Source: Lysobacter sp036697405 (lineage in GTDB: Bacteria > Pseudomonadota > Gammaproteobacteria > Xanthomonadales > Xanthomonadaceae). From it: 64,000 nucleotides of DNA. The notes under the pieces are model-generated. The model saw nothing but the letters and a program-made list of their open reading frames with translations, searched no databases and was not told the DNA's origin. Positions 20,001-27,706 of this stretch are shown here, piece by piece. The translations under genes were made by a program, and so were the position numbers. Location: positions 930,001 to 994,000 of the forward strand of contig NZ_JBAHWA010000001.1 of the NCBI RefSeq assembly GCF_036697405.1, read 5' to 3'. Each line of letters begins with the position of its first letter. The stretch's first letter is position 1.

Positions 20001-22360
20001 CGGGTGGCGATGAAGTCCTTCTCGTTGTTCAACATCACCTGGAAGGCGCCGACCTTGTCGACCAGGTCCGGGTGCGCGCTCACATGCCGCTGGAAATAGC
20101 TGGCATTGAACATGCCGCCGAACACGCCCACCGGGGTCGGGGTCGCGTCGGGCACGTGGCCGGCGCGCTCCAGGCATTCCCAGGCGAGCTCCAGGAATAT
20201 CCGCTGTTGCGGGTCCATCAGTTCGGCTTCCTTCGGACCGATGCCGAAGAAGGCCGCGTCGAACTGCTCGACACCGTCGATCACGCCACGCGCGGGCACA
20301 TACGCCGGATCGTCGCGATCCTGCGCGCCGACCGCGGGATCCAGATCCTCGGGACCGAAGACCGTGATCGAATCGCGTCCCTCGCAGAGGTTGCGCCAGA
20401 ACGCCTCGACATCCGCGGCGCCGGGAAAGCGCCCCGCCATCGCTACGATGGCGATGGGTTCGGCCACCGCCCCGCAAGCCTGCTGCCGATGCGCCGACGC
20501 ATAACGCGCAGGATCGATCTGCGCGGCGCCGCCGCCTTCGAGCGAGCCGGCCAGCATCGCCGGCGTCGGATACCGGAACAGCTGCGCGGTCGGGATCACA
20601 GCGGCGTGCGTACCGGCTTGCTGAAGCCGTTGCAACAGCCTGGCGGCCAGCATCGAATCGCCGCCGAGTTCGAAGAAGTTGTCGTGGCGCCCGACGCCGT
20701 CGACGGCGAGAATTTCGCCGAATGCGGCGCAAAGCGACGCCTCAAGCGCGCCGACGGCGGGTTCGAACGCATGGACGAGTTCGGGCCGCTGCCGCGCCGG
20801 CGCCGGCAACGCACGACGGTCGAGCTTGCCGTTCTCGGTCAATGGCAGCGCGTCGAGCTGGACGAATGCGCCGGGAATCATGTAGTCCGGCAGGGCGGTC
20901 GCGAGATGGGCGCGTAGCGAGGCCTGGGAGGCGTGCGCGTCGGCGGCAACGACATAGGCCACCAACCGCGCCTCGCCGTCCGCGCGGTCGTCGAGCGCGA
21001 TCACGGCGCAGGCCCGGACGGATTCGTGCCGCGCGAGCACGCTCTCGATCTCGCCGGTCTCGATGCGGAAGCCGCGGATCTTGACCTGATGGTCGCTGCG
21101 GCCCAGGTATTCCAGATCGCCGTCGGCGAGCGGGCGAGCCAGGTCGCCGGTCTTGTACAAACGCACCGACTCGCCGTGGGGCGACTGCCAGTCGAAGAAC
21201 CGCTCGGCGGTCAACTCGGGGCGATTGAGATAGCCGCGACTGACGCCGGCACCCGCCACATGGATCTCGCCGACCTCGCCGACGGCGACCGGCGCCCGTT
21301 CGGGATCGAGCACATACAGGCGAAGATCGGGAATGGGAGCGCCGATCACGCTGCCCGCTTTGCGCTCCAGGTCCGCGCGGGCTATCGGCCGATAGGTGAC
21401 ATGGACCGTGGTTTCGGTGATGCCGTACATATTGATCAATCGCGGCGAGCGGTCGCCGTGACGCTCGAACCACGGACGCAACATCTGCAGTTCCAAGGCT
21501 TCGCCTCCGAACACCACGTAGCGCAGCGACAAACCGGAAGGCTCGGCGGCGGACGCGAGATCGGCCTGGATCAGCCCGCGGAACGCCGATGGCGTCTGGT
21601 TGAGCACGGTTACGCGCTCGCTCGCCAGCAGCGCAAGAAACACTTCCGGCGACCGGCTGGCCAGGTAAGGCACGACCACGACGCGTCCGCCGTGGATCAG
21701 CGCGCCCCAGATCTCCCACACCGAAAAATCGAAGGCGTGGGAATGGAAGAAGGTCCACACATCGTCCGGGCCGAATTCGAACCAGGGCTGGGTCGCGACG
21801 AACAGCCGCGCAACATTGGCGTGCGTGATCTGGCAGCCCTTGGGCTTGCCCGTCGAACCGGAGGTGTAGATGACATAGGCGAGATTCTCGAGTCGCGCGA
21901 GCGGCTCGGGGTCGTGCACAGGCTCCGCTGCGAATTCCGTCCAGTCGCTATCCAGCATCAAGCTCGTCACGTCGGTCGCCGGCAGCGCATCCTTCTGCCC
22001 TGTCGATGTCAGCAGTACGGCGGGGCGCGCGTCCTCCAACATGAACCGCACGCGATCGCGCGGATAGGAGGCATCTATGGGCAGGTACGCTCCGCCCGAC
22101 TTCAGGATGCCGAGCAGCCCCACCACCATCTCCAGCGAGCGCTCCAAGCCGATCGCCACCAACGTCTCCGGCCCCACTCCCAGGGAACGCAGGCGATGGG
22201 CGAGCTGGTTGGCTCTGGCGTTCAGTTCGCGATAGCTCAGGCTGGCGCCGTCGCAGCTGACGGCGATGGCATCCGGCCTGGCGGCGGCCTGCTGTTCGAC
22301 CAGTTGCGGTATGCAGGCCAACGGACGGTACTGCGAAGAACCATCGGATAGCTTGTTCAT
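14024..22360 (-). CDS. Hybrid NRPS-PKS, A-T-KS-AT-T-C-A-T, no thioesterase
   Basis: 2778 residues from the ATG at 22360; an upstream ATG at 22498 would add 46. Domain order: A1 (~10-520, YTSGSTGKPKG at 165), PCP (GGDS, Ser569), KS (Cys805 in HTACSTS, His941), AT (GHSVGEF Ser1247; HAFHS at 1343, the malonyl-type motif), ACP (GLDS, Ser1583), C (HHIVCDG at 1828), A2 (YTSGSTGRPKG at 2306) and PCP (GGHS, Ser2710). Reading the ten pocket positions gives D-F-W-N-V-G-M-V-H-K for A1, close to the threonine code, and D-I-L-Q-L-G-V-V-W-K for A2, close to the glycine code. There is no ketoreductase, reductase or thioesterase. The predicted carrier-bound product is Thr-(beta-keto C2)-Gly. Downstream hydrolases and a flippase lie on the same strand. 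The substrate calls are inference. Confidence 0.9.
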   Translation of the reverse strand: MNKLSDGSSQYRPLACIPQLVEQQAAARPDAIAVSCDGASLSYRELNARANQLAHRLRSLGVGPETLVAIGLERSLEMVVGLLGILKSGGAYLPIDASYPRDRVRFMLEDARPAVLLTSTGQKDALPATDVTSLMLDSDWTEFAAEPVHDPEPLARLENLAYVIYTSGSTGKPKGCQITHANVARLFVATQPWFEFGPDDVWTFFHSHAFDFSVWEIWGALIHGGRVVVVPYLASRSPEVFLALLASERVTVLNQTPSAFRGLIQADLASAAEPSGLSLRYVVFGGEALELQMLRPWFERHGDRSPRLINMYGITETTVHVTYRPIARADLERKAGSVIGAPIPDLRLYVLDPERAPVAVGEVGEIHVAGAGVSRGYLNRPELTAERFFDWQSPHGESVRLYKTGDLARPLADGDLEYLGRSDHQVKIRGFRIETGEIESVLARHESVRACAVIALDDRADGEARLVAYVVAADAHASQASLRAHLATALPDYMIPGAFVQLDALPLTENGKLDRRALPAPARQRPELVHAFEPAVGALEASLCAAFGEILAVDGVGRHDNFFELGGDSMLAARLLQRLQQAGTHAAVIPTAQLFRYPTPAMLAGSLEGGGAAQIDPARYASAHRQQACGAVAEPIAIVAMAGRFPGAADVEAFWRNLCEGRDSITVFGPEDLDPAVGAQDRDDPAYVPARGVIDGVEQFDAAFFGIGPKEAELMDPQQRIFLELAWECLERAGHVPDATPTPVGVFGGMFNASYFQRHVSAHPDLVDKVGAFQVMLNNEKDFIATRVAHKLNLTGPAVSVHTACSTSLVAICQAIDSLTLGHCDMALAGGITVTCPPRSGYFYQEGSMLSPDGHTRPFDANAQGTVFSDGAAIVLLKRLSDAVADGNQVFAVIRGGAVNNDGAGKASFTAPSSEGQAAVISMAHDRAGVDPRSIGYVETHGTATPVGDPIEIEGLTRAFRRGTDERGFCRIGSVKSNVGHLVIAAGAAGVIKTALALAEQRIPATAHFKSPNPAIDFCGSPFVVNDVLTDWPATDVPRRAGVSSFGVGGTNAHVVLEEAPQLPASDLAKGPQLIVLSARTPTALSRAATQLAEHLDGEPDINLADVAWTLSVGRKAFAHRIAVVADDAAGAAAQLRSPEVAAAAARSKLARPGGVVFLFPGQGATYPAMGRGLYETEPAFRAAFDACADALLAELGFDLRERVFSDDPEALLPTAIMQPATFAVEYSLAQLWMSHGIVPAAMIGHSVGEFVAATLAGVFALPDALKLVARRGALMQAQPAGGMLSVRLGLDELLARKPDDLSLAAENAPGSVVVAGTLDAIARFQAELEAQGVACRALRTSHAFHSQMMEPVVAPFRAEVAALKLSAPSIPIVSTATGDWLDDSSAKSPDYWASHLREPVRFATALGKVLETPSRVLLEVGPRASLSALSRQHPAMSKQQAMAVPTLADDPAVETASFLAAAGQLWCRGTPLDIAAFDRRHGRRRVRLPTYPFERQRFWVEAAAGSNVVRLPGTAATHAIPHEPDMASARTVEDAAVAATAAAPDRHARLVAQLSGLFEDVVGLDLSEVDTEANFIELGLDSLMLTQVALRLQKTFPVKLTFRQLMSECSSLQRLAAMLDAQLPAEPASTPAPVAGTSAPDSATNLAHRQPEQRTQPEHRPLAAPGLSMDASTSALPGDEAATHASAGHGSLARVAPTTEPQREIWLADQLGREASLAFNLSVSLHFHGELNVGFLREALQELVDRHESLRASIGPDGYSFRVLERYALPLSIEDLASVRPVVGQAAVDERVRRTVETPFELAQGPLFRAELLRLAEDDHLLLLTAHHIVCDGWSWWAIVRELGALYGKRFETTAPTLPEASSFVDYALAEAGHQGDAAHAADEAYWLSRFAAGAPVLELPTDRPRPPSRSFASARLDHVLDGGLLEALRRMGAARGVGMFATLLAGFSALLSRLSSQSEVVVGIPAAGQAVCGADHLVGHCVNLLPLRFELDPAKSFAHAIDDAQSMLLDALEHQRYTFGTLLRKLRLRRDPARIPLVSVLFNLDQAMDQQSTAFRGLSMEFDSNPRSFETFELFVNAVQIDGQLRLECQYNRDLFDAATIRRWLRAYEALLRAATERETASFASLPLVDEVARAELSALQPAEIAYDRDCRMHEYFEAQCDRTPDQVALRSGQASLSYAELEARANRVAHALRGHGVRRGALVGLALDRGPDMLAALLGILKAGAGYVPLDPQFPSERLAYMAADAGLAMLLTTREHAGHFDLRGRPVLLFDDDATELAAAATTRPGRDEYAAQPEDPAYVIYTSGSTGRPKGVVVPHRAVSNFLDSMRREPGLVAQDRLLAVTTLSFDIAVLELLLPLAVGAQIVLADRETVGDGAALRKLLECSAATVMQGTPSSWRLLIDAGWNGGPCFKALCGGEPMAIDLATSLLSRCGSLWNVYGPTETTVWSTCARIVPAADGQAPDIHIGRPIGNTSVWILDAQGGLCPFGVPGEICIGGEGVTKGYLQRPELTAERFVADRYTASSAQAPGRDGVALLYRTGDRGRWRADGNLEHMGRLDHQVKVRGYRIELGEIEANLATRQEIARALVIVREDRANDQRLVAYVVAAPGASIEEAALRAHLRELLPAYMLPQHFVVLEEIPLLPNGKIDRNALLPPVAKEEAVSPSPSATGAAADQRVRYLSEIWSELLGLPAGPDDNFFELGGHSMLAVQMANRVERDTGKRIKLIRLGAETLAQVAAGLPVPGQGAVPANGVGGRISSGLRRLFGLREGSGP

Positions 22361-22576
22361 TCCCGTCTTTCCCCTGCCCGCGCCCGCAGCGCTTGGCGAG
22401 CCCACCGTGATGACATCCCAGTCGTATCCCCCGGTTCTGTACCCGGCAGGGTAAGGATCGCGCGCTGATGTCATGACGAACGTCGTGGGGGTGCTCATGC
22501 GGCCATGCGCGAATCGCGGGAAAATCGGCGCCCCAGCCCGTTCCGCGCGCTACCATAGGGCCACGGGAGGTCTCCG

Positions 22577-22987
22577 ATGAAAGCCGACCTGACACAGCTT
22601 TACTCCGAGCTGGGGCTGAGGCCCAACTGCAGCCTGGAAGAACTTCAGCTTGCCTACCGCCGGCGGATCTCCGAGCTGTACCCCAGCCGTCCCGGTGCCA
22701 AGTTGCAATCGCAGGAATCGGCTTACCTGTGCGACCTGATCGGTCTGTACACCACGGCGACCCGATTCCATCGCCGCTACGGGCGACTGCCGGGGGAAGC
22801 GCCGCATCGGATGGGGCGCGGCGGTCCTTCGCACGCCGGCGTATCGCGCGCCTATGTCGTCTACAGCCCACGTCCTTCCGAGCATAGCCCGCCGGCGCCG
22901 TCGCGGGCCGCATTGGCGCTGGCCGTCGCGCTCCTGGTTCTACTGTTCGTCCTGCTGGCGCTGGCTTCGGGAGAATGGCTGAGGTAG
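22577..22987 (+). CDS. J-domain-like membrane protein
   Basis: 136 residues. The N-terminal ~70 residues resemble a DnaJ domain (LYSELGLRPNCSLEELQLAYRRR) but the diagnostic HPD triad is replaced by YPS, so stimulation of Hsp70 is unlikely. A low-complexity middle leads to one C-terminal membrane helix (~112-132, ALALAVALLVLLFVLLALA). The ATG is preceded by GGGAGG nine bases upstream. It is transcribed divergently from the NRPS-PKS, 216 bases from the chosen NRPS start. A tail-anchored scaffold or chaperone-like partner is possible. No specific function is assigned. Confidence 0.75.
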   Translation: MKADLTQLYSELGLRPNCSLEELQLAYRRRISELYPSRPGAKLQSQESAYLCDLIGLYTTATRFHRRYGRLPGEAPHRMGRGGPSHAGVSRAYVVYSPRPSEHSPPAPSRAALALAVALLVLLFVLLALASGEWLR

Positions 22988-23136
22988 CGGCCCCGGATCG
23001 CGCGTCCGGATCCGCCGGCGTCCGCATGCGAAGAAGGCGCTGCATGGCCCGCGATGTCCGCAGATGCGGCCTGGGCTCGTTCTCCATGAGGTAGGCGCGA
23101 ACCGACAGCCGTACCACGCAGGCGACAGGCAAAACG

Positions 23137-23877
23137 ATGAACGCCAGGAAGATCCCGCTCGACCCACGGGCCGTCACCTGGCCCCTGTCCCTCGCGGCGG
23201 TCCTGCTCGTGGCCGCCAACATGAGCATGCAGGCCTACCGCCTGGTCGCGCACCAGGAGCACGTCGTCGGCCTGGCGATGATCAGCATGGACGGAGAGAA
23301 CAACCTCCCGGCATTGTTCTCGACCCTGCTGCTGTTCTGCGCCTCGCTGACCCTCGCCTTGATCGCGGTGCTGGAAAGCCGGCACGAGGGCGTCGACGTA
23401 TCGAAGTGGGCGATTCTCGCCGCCGGTTTCATGCTGATGGCCGTGGACGAGGCCTTGTCGTTCCATGAAATGCTGATCGCGCCCTTGCGCGCGCTGCTCG
23501 GCGGCCGGCAGCTGGGCATCTTCTTCTTCGCCTGGGTGATTCCCGGCCTTGCGCTGGTCTGCGTGCTGGGCGCGTTCTTCCTGCGCTTCCTGTTCCGCCT
23601 GCCGCGCAGGACGGCGGTCGCCTTCGCGATTTCCGCCGCGGTCTACCTCGGCGGCGCCCTGGGCATCGAACTCATCGAGGGATGGTGGCGCGAGGCGCAC
23701 GGCCATAGGAACCTGACCTATCACGTACTCGTCAGCCTGGAAGAAGGCATGGAGATGGCAGGCGTCATCTTGTTCATCCATGCGCTGCTGGGCTATATCG
23801 CGGAACGTTTCGGCGAAGTGCGATTGGCTTTCGTCGGCGCACGGCACAAGGCGGACCGGTCCGAATCTTCGGGCTGA
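23137..23877 (+). CDS. Multi-pass inner-membrane protein, unknown function
   Basis: 246 residues with about six to seven hydrophobic segments (for example ~15-30, ~60-80, ~95-110, ~128-155, ~165-185 and ~205-228). Charged residues sit within or beside the helices: a MAVDEALSFHEM stretch and GIELIEGWW, which could form a buried polar site. A tail rich in Lys, Arg and Ser follows. It sits between the NRPS-PKS block and the convergent sugar-transferase gene, so a role in polymer or lipid handling is plausible from position only. No family could be recognised with confidence. Confidence 0.7.
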   Translation: MNARKIPLDPRAVTWPLSLAAVLLVAANMSMQAYRLVAHQEHVVGLAMISMDGENNLPALFSTLLLFCASLTLALIAVLESRHEGVDVSKWAILAAGFMLMAVDEALSFHEMLIAPLRALLGGRQLGIFFFAWVIPGLALVCVLGAFFLRFLFRLPRRTAVAFAISAAVYLGGALGIELIEGWWREAHGHRNLTYHVLVSLEEGMEMAGVILFIHALLGYIAERFGEVRLAFVGARHKADRSESSG

Positions 23878-23910
23878 TCACGAAACGCAGGCAACCGCCC
23901 GCCGGCGGGG

Positions 23911-25305
23911 TCAGCGCGAACCGCGGCGAAACAGAACCACCTCGACCGTCTGCAGCATGATCAACAGGTCGAACACCAGTCCGTGGTTCTTCACGTAGAA
24001 CAGGTCGAACGTCAGCTTCTCTTCGGCATCCCGCACCGAGGCTCCGTAGGGATAGCGCAGCTGCGCCCAGCCGGTCAGGCCCGGTTTCACGCAATGGCGG
24101 ACGTTGTAGTAGCGCACTTCCTGGCTGAGCATGTCGACGAACTGCGGCCGCTCGGGCCGCGGACCGACGAAGCTCATCTCCCCGAGCAGGATGTTGAACA
24201 GCTGGGGAAGCTCATCCAGGCGCGACAGGCGGATGATCCGTCCGACACGGGTGGTGCGATCGTCGTTCTTGGTCGCCCACTTCGCCACGCCATCGGATTC
24301 GGCATCCACGCGCATGCTGCGGAACTTGATCAGCTCGAACGTGCGCCCGTTCTCTCCGATGCGCGTCTGCCGATACAGGATCGGACCGCGCGACTCCAGC
24401 GCGATGCACGCGGCCACCAGCAGCATGAACGGCCAGGCGACCAGCAACAGGGCGCAGGCCGCGGCCAGATCGAAGAACCGCTTGTTGAGGCGGCGCGGCA
24501 TCGAGTGGTCGAAACCGCCCGAGAACGCAAGCCACGAAGGATCCGCAACGTTCAACTTCACCATGCCGGCCTCGCGCTCGAAGAACGTCGACAGGTCGGT
24601 CACGGTGATTCCGCGCTGCGCGCAGGTCAGCATTTCCTCCATCGGCAGCGCGCCGCGCCGCTCATCGGGCGCGACGACGATCTCGTAGACGTGCAACCAC
24701 TCCGCCATTTCGGACAGGGCGAAATCCGTGCTGAGCAGCAGTTTCTCTGGCACCACCACGGGCTGACCCGGCACCGGCACGAAACCCACCACCACGAAGG
24801 ACCTACGGTCGGATCCCCGCCGCAGACGACTGTTGATGAGGTCGGCGTTCTTGCCCGCGCCGAACACCAACACCCGACGCCTGAACACGTCCGTCTTGAA
24901 TACCCGCTCGACGATCAGGCGCAGCGCCGTCACCGCGATCAGACCGATGGCCAGCGCCAGCGCCAGCACGCCGCGGCCGATGTAGGCCATCGGAACCAGG
25001 TAGTACAGCACCAGCAAGGCGATGCCGCCGAATGCGAAAGACAACAACAACCGGATCAGGAACTCCATCCGGCTGTGGCGCACGTGCACCTGGTACAGGC
25101 CGAACGCCACCATCGACACGGTGATGAAGGCCGCGAACACGAACGCGCGCACCGGCGCCCACTGAAAGAAGGTGAACAAACCTTGCGACGTCTCCAGGAA
25201 GCGCAGCCATGCCGCCACCATGACCGACAGGATCAGCAGCCAGGTCTCGCCCAGCCAAAGCAGCAGCAATGCTCGGTTCTTGCGACTGGCCAGCGCGATG
25301 CTCAT
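23911..25305 (-). CDS. Undecaprenyl-phosphate sugar phosphotransferase (WcaJ/GumD type)
   Basis: 464 residues of polyprenol glycosylphosphotransferase type. Four to five N-terminal membrane helices (~10-120) are followed by a CoA-binding-like Rossmann region (~140-250, LVFGAGKNADLIN). A further membrane segment near 285 precedes the catalytic bacterial sugar transferase domain, with GPILYRQTRIGENG, FELIKFRSMR, RLDELPQLFNILLGEMSFVGPRPERP and KPGLTGWAQ. It transfers a sugar-1-phosphate from a nucleotide sugar to undecaprenyl phosphate and so starts the repeat unit. It resembles the branch found in exosortase-associated exopolysaccharide loci. The pathway Wzx, Wzy, glycosyltransferase and this enzyme are all in the window. 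The gene is convergent with the preceding membrane-protein gene. Confidence 0.92.
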   Translation of the reverse strand: MSIALASRKNRALLLLWLGETWLLILSVMVAAWLRFLETSQGLFTFFQWAPVRAFVFAAFITVSMVAFGLYQVHVRHSRMEFLIRLLLSFAFGGIALLVLYYLVPMAYIGRGVLALALAIGLIAVTALRLIVERVFKTDVFRRRVLVFGAGKNADLINSRLRRGSDRRSFVVVGFVPVPGQPVVVPEKLLLSTDFALSEMAEWLHVYEIVVAPDERRGALPMEEMLTCAQRGITVTDLSTFFEREAGMVKLNVADPSWLAFSGGFDHSMPRRLNKRFFDLAAACALLLVAWPFMLLVAACIALESRGPILYRQTRIGENGRTFELIKFRSMRVDAESDGVAKWATKNDDRTTRVGRIIRLSRLDELPQLFNILLGEMSFVGPRPERPQFVDMLSQEVRYYNVRHCVKPGLTGWAQLRYPYGASVRDAEEKLTFDLFYVKNHGLVFDLLIMLQTVEVVLFRRGSR

Positions 25306-25677
25306 GGCGCTATCCGCCCCTCGTGCAATGCACGCGACGACAGCTGCCCCCTGTTGGTTTCCGCGCTGGATCGAGATCGCTGAAGCGAAAGTACGCTACC
25401 GGGTGATCCTTCATGACGCTTTACCTGCCGATGCGTAGCCCTCACTCCTGGCTACCCCGTTTCCGGGCAAAGGACGCTCGCTCTCCAAACGGGCTGGCTC
25501 TACCTGAGCAACGAGAGAATCGCGGCGTTCCGGCCGTCGAACGCGATCGGATCGTCGATTCGACGCATCGGCTCCGGATCGTCGCGCCGCGGCCCGGACG
25601 CGGCCGGGTGTTCGTGACTGCGGCGTTCGGCGCACCCGCGGCGGCGCGGGGCCGACGCGCGCCCCCGCCATGCGGCG
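25306..25677. other. Intergenic region upstream of the sugar transferase
   Basis: 372 bases with no convincing gene. A purine-rich GAGGGGCGGA stretch lies just before the minus-strand sugar-transferase ATG and probably serves its ribosome. The short open frames present are GC-rich antisense-like frames. No terminator or repeat was recognised. Confidence 0.35.
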
Positions 25678-26391
25678 TCAACGCGACGACAACCGCCGAT
25701 CCCAGACGCGGTTGGAGGCTTCTTGGCCCGGGCCGTATTCGAGCTTCAGCCAGGCGTCGCTGGAACGGTCGTAAAGGGCCACGACGGTCAGCGGAGTGCC
25801 GGGGCCATAGCGATCGAGGTAGGCCGTGCCCCGCGCGTCGATCCGCAGATGGCGGCCGTCGCCCTGGACGGTGGAGACGCTGTCCAAACGGAGCCAGGCC
25901 GAGGGCTTGCGCAGCTCCCGGGCCATGTCCGCGATCACGATGGCTTCAAGCCGCTGCACCAGATGCGGGTCGTTGAGAAGGTCGCGCTCTCCTGCGGCGA
26001 CGCCATCGATGCTGACTTCGGGATAGCTCGTCCTGCGCAGGCGACCGTCGTAGCGCAGGCCGAACCGGAAGTCGATCCAGCCCTGCGTGCCCACGACCTG
26101 CGCGTCGCCGGAGCCGCTGATCGCACGCTCGTCGGCGCCGATGGTGCGGACGTCGACGACATCCAGTCGCAGCTCCACGGCACGACCGCCTAGCCGCGCC
26201 GATAGCGCCTGGATCAAGGGGCCGGCGATCGAGTCGCGGATGGCTTCGGTATTCGGCGCCGCGGCGGCGGCTCCCATCGCATGCGGCGAGGCGTCCGGCA
26301 GGGCCGCCTGTTGCGATGCCGGCTGTGCGCCCACATTGCCGCCGGCCCAGAAGCAGGCCAGCAGCACGGCGGCATGGAGTTTCTGGCGCAT
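25678..26391 (-). CDS. Secreted hypothetical protein
   Basis: 237 residues beginning at the ATG at 26391. A signal peptide (MRQKLHAAVLLACFWAGG, cleavage probably near GAQPA) is followed by an alanine-rich linker. The mature domain of ~190 residues has alternating strands (AVELRLDVVDVRTIG, GWIDFRFGLRYDG, HLRIDARGTAYLDRYG), suggesting a beta-rich periplasmic protein. No enzyme motif was recognised. A longer frame upstream runs through the integrase remnant and should not be counted as part of this gene. It is the last core-chromosome gene before the insertion scar. Confidence 0.65.
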   Translation of the reverse strand: MRQKLHAAVLLACFWAGGNVGAQPASQQAALPDASPHAMGAAAAAPNTEAIRDSIAGPLIQALSARLGGRAVELRLDVVDVRTIGADERAISGSGDAQVVGTQGWIDFRFGLRYDGRLRRTSYPEVSIDGVAAGERDLLNDPHLVQRLEAIVIADMARELRKPSAWLRLDSVSTVQGDGRHLRIDARGTAYLDRYGPGTPLTVVALYDRSSDAWLKLEYGPGQEASNRVWDRRLSSR

Positions 26392-26592
26392 GACATCAGG
26401 AACAACGCGATCCAAGGACGCTTTCGGACCGCGGGACGAAGCAGACACACCGAAGATCGGCGGCGCAGTGGCCGCGGTGCTCAGTGCCGCCCACTTGCGG
26501 GCAGCCAAACCATACTCATGCGTATGTACAATGCGAAGCCGCGAACAGGGCCGCTCGCGACCTCCCGACGTACCCTGCATTGGAGACCGCGC

Positions 26593-26763
26593 CCCGCCCG
26601 TCCGATCGACCGCCACTGCGAAACCCAACGCTGCGTCGCGATGGCCGTCGAAAACCGCATAGCGCCATCGGGCCCTATTCGGGGCAAAATTGACGGCCTT
26701 GCCCGTGGCGCCGTCCGCGGGGACAGGTGCGAACCGGAGCGGTTCCTCGACCCGGGTGGTCAT
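26593..26763 (-). pseudogene. N-terminal remnant of a mutS-targeting integrase
   Basis: Fifty-seven codons match the start of the integrase at the island's right end. Shared residues include GATGK-VNFAPN, RY-VFD-HRDA--GF-VAV-RT in the same order and spacing. The remnant points leftward, away from the broken mutS start at 26840, exactly as the complete integrase points away from the real mutS start at 57586. After this match the frame runs into unrelated sequence. It is best read as the leftover right end of an earlier element that used the same site. Confidence 0.8.
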
Positions 26764-26839
26764 GAGCGCCTCCTTTCTGGCACGTGTCCGCGCTCGACCG
26801 CTCCCAACCGAACCAGAGATTCGTAAAGCCTTGAATCAG

Positions 26840-26920
26840 ATGCAGAACAATCAAAAGAGCGGTCCGGCGAAGGGCCACGAAGAGCACACGCCGCTGATGA
26901 AGCAATACATGTGTGATTAA
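26840..26920 (+). pseudogene. mutS: Broken 5' end of mutS (26 codons)
   Basis: ATG at 26840 opens a frame whose first 20 residues end in HEEHTPLM, the same as SEEHTPLM in the real MutS at 57586. After the shared block it continues KQYMCD and stops at 26920. This is the original mutS start cut off by island insertion. The context upstream (CTTGAATCAGATGCA against CTTGAATCAAATGCA) is also shared with the right end, so both copies bring a leader and start codon. Confidence 0.85.
26878..26899 (+). repeat. Left attachment site (22-bp direct repeat)
   Basis: The 22 bases CGAAGAGCACACGCCGCTGATG are identical to 57624-57645. They encode the conserved EEHTPLM of MutS. Sequence to the left matches the mutS leader, sequence to the right (AAGCAATACATG) is island. 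This marks the left junction. Confidence 0.9.
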
Positions 26921-26960
26921 GTTTTCTGGCTGTTTTTGAGGGTTTCTCCAGAAATTTCGA

Positions 26961-26973
26961 CTTGGAGCTACAC
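26961..26973 (+). repeat. Left copy of a terminal 13-bp inverted repeat
   Basis: CTTGGAGCTACAC is the exact reverse complement of 57442-57454 at the island's other end. It is 61 bases inside the left attachment site. Paired inverted sites near both ends are typical of arm-type integrase binding sites. That role is inferred. Confidence 0.6.
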
Positions 26974-27010
26974 GGGAGCACCCTCCCGAGCGTGTCCTGC
27001 TTACCGGCCT

Positions 27011-27409
27011 TTAGCCATTGAGCGACAGCCACGCTGACACCTGGTCTTTAAGCGTATGCAGTTGCATGTCATAGTCATCCGGCCAGTCGGAGAACGCCTT
27101 GGACCGAATGGCCTCTAGCACCTCGCCGGGTACACGTGGGTCCTGATACTGAAAGAGATCGATGGCGGCTTCTAGCTGTCTTGTTGCAGTGTGTAGCTGC
27201 ATGTCGTAGTCGTCGGGCCACTCCGCCAACGCCTTAGAGAAGATGCCATCGACGAAGTCGCTGGGCTCAAGCGAACCGTAAAAGCGATGAAACTCCAGAT
27301 AAGCTTCCAGCTGCTTATCGAGCGTGTATTTTTGCATCGCGAAGTCATCAGGCCAGTCTTTCCTGACCCTCTCCAAAATACGGGCACGCACCTCATCGGG
27401 AACTGCCAT
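27011..27409 (-). CDS. Small protein with three WPDDY repeats
   Basis: 132 residues made of three ~40-residue repeats, each built as a helix ending in W-P-D-D-[YF]-x-M-Q-[LK]-[HY]-T followed by a second helix (DKQLEAYLEF, TRQLEAAIDL, KDQVSAWLSL). The repeats start near residues 9, 57 and 100. There is no signal peptide or membrane segment, so it is probably cytoplasmic. A strong AAGGAGGG lies just before the ATG. The gene is the first after the left island junction. I do not recognise a characterised family; a helical solenoid-like binding protein is one possibility. Confidence 0.7.
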   Translation of the reverse strand: MAVPDEVRARILERVRKDWPDDFAMQKYTLDKQLEAYLEFHRFYGSLEPSDFVDGIFSKALAEWPDDYDMQLHTATRQLEAAIDLFQYQDPRVPGEVLEAIRSKAFSDWPDDYDMQLHTLKDQVSAWLSLNG

Positions 27410-27706
27410 ACTCCCTCCTTCGAAGGGTCACTTAGCAGACAATCTGCCACGCGCATCGTATTTGCATCAGGGCTGGGAGCAGCGACATTGGCTGCCCAAA
27501 CCGCTACGAAAGAAGCGAACGCCTCGACGATCACTGCGCCCCAATTAAGCCCCTAGATGATCCAGGCTCCAAGTAATCCTAGGCTTAGACAGATAGACAT
27601 GCCCGGCCTCAGTCATGAATAGTCCACCGACTTGGATCGCTCGGACCAACTTCAGCGCGGCTAGAATCGTCGGTGCCAGCTCGCCCGACACTTCAGGAGG
27701 AAGCTC

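Noticed and set aside
25411..25671. Short open frames between the sugar transferase and the secreted protein
   Set aside because: Composition is antisense-like and no ribosome site supports a start.
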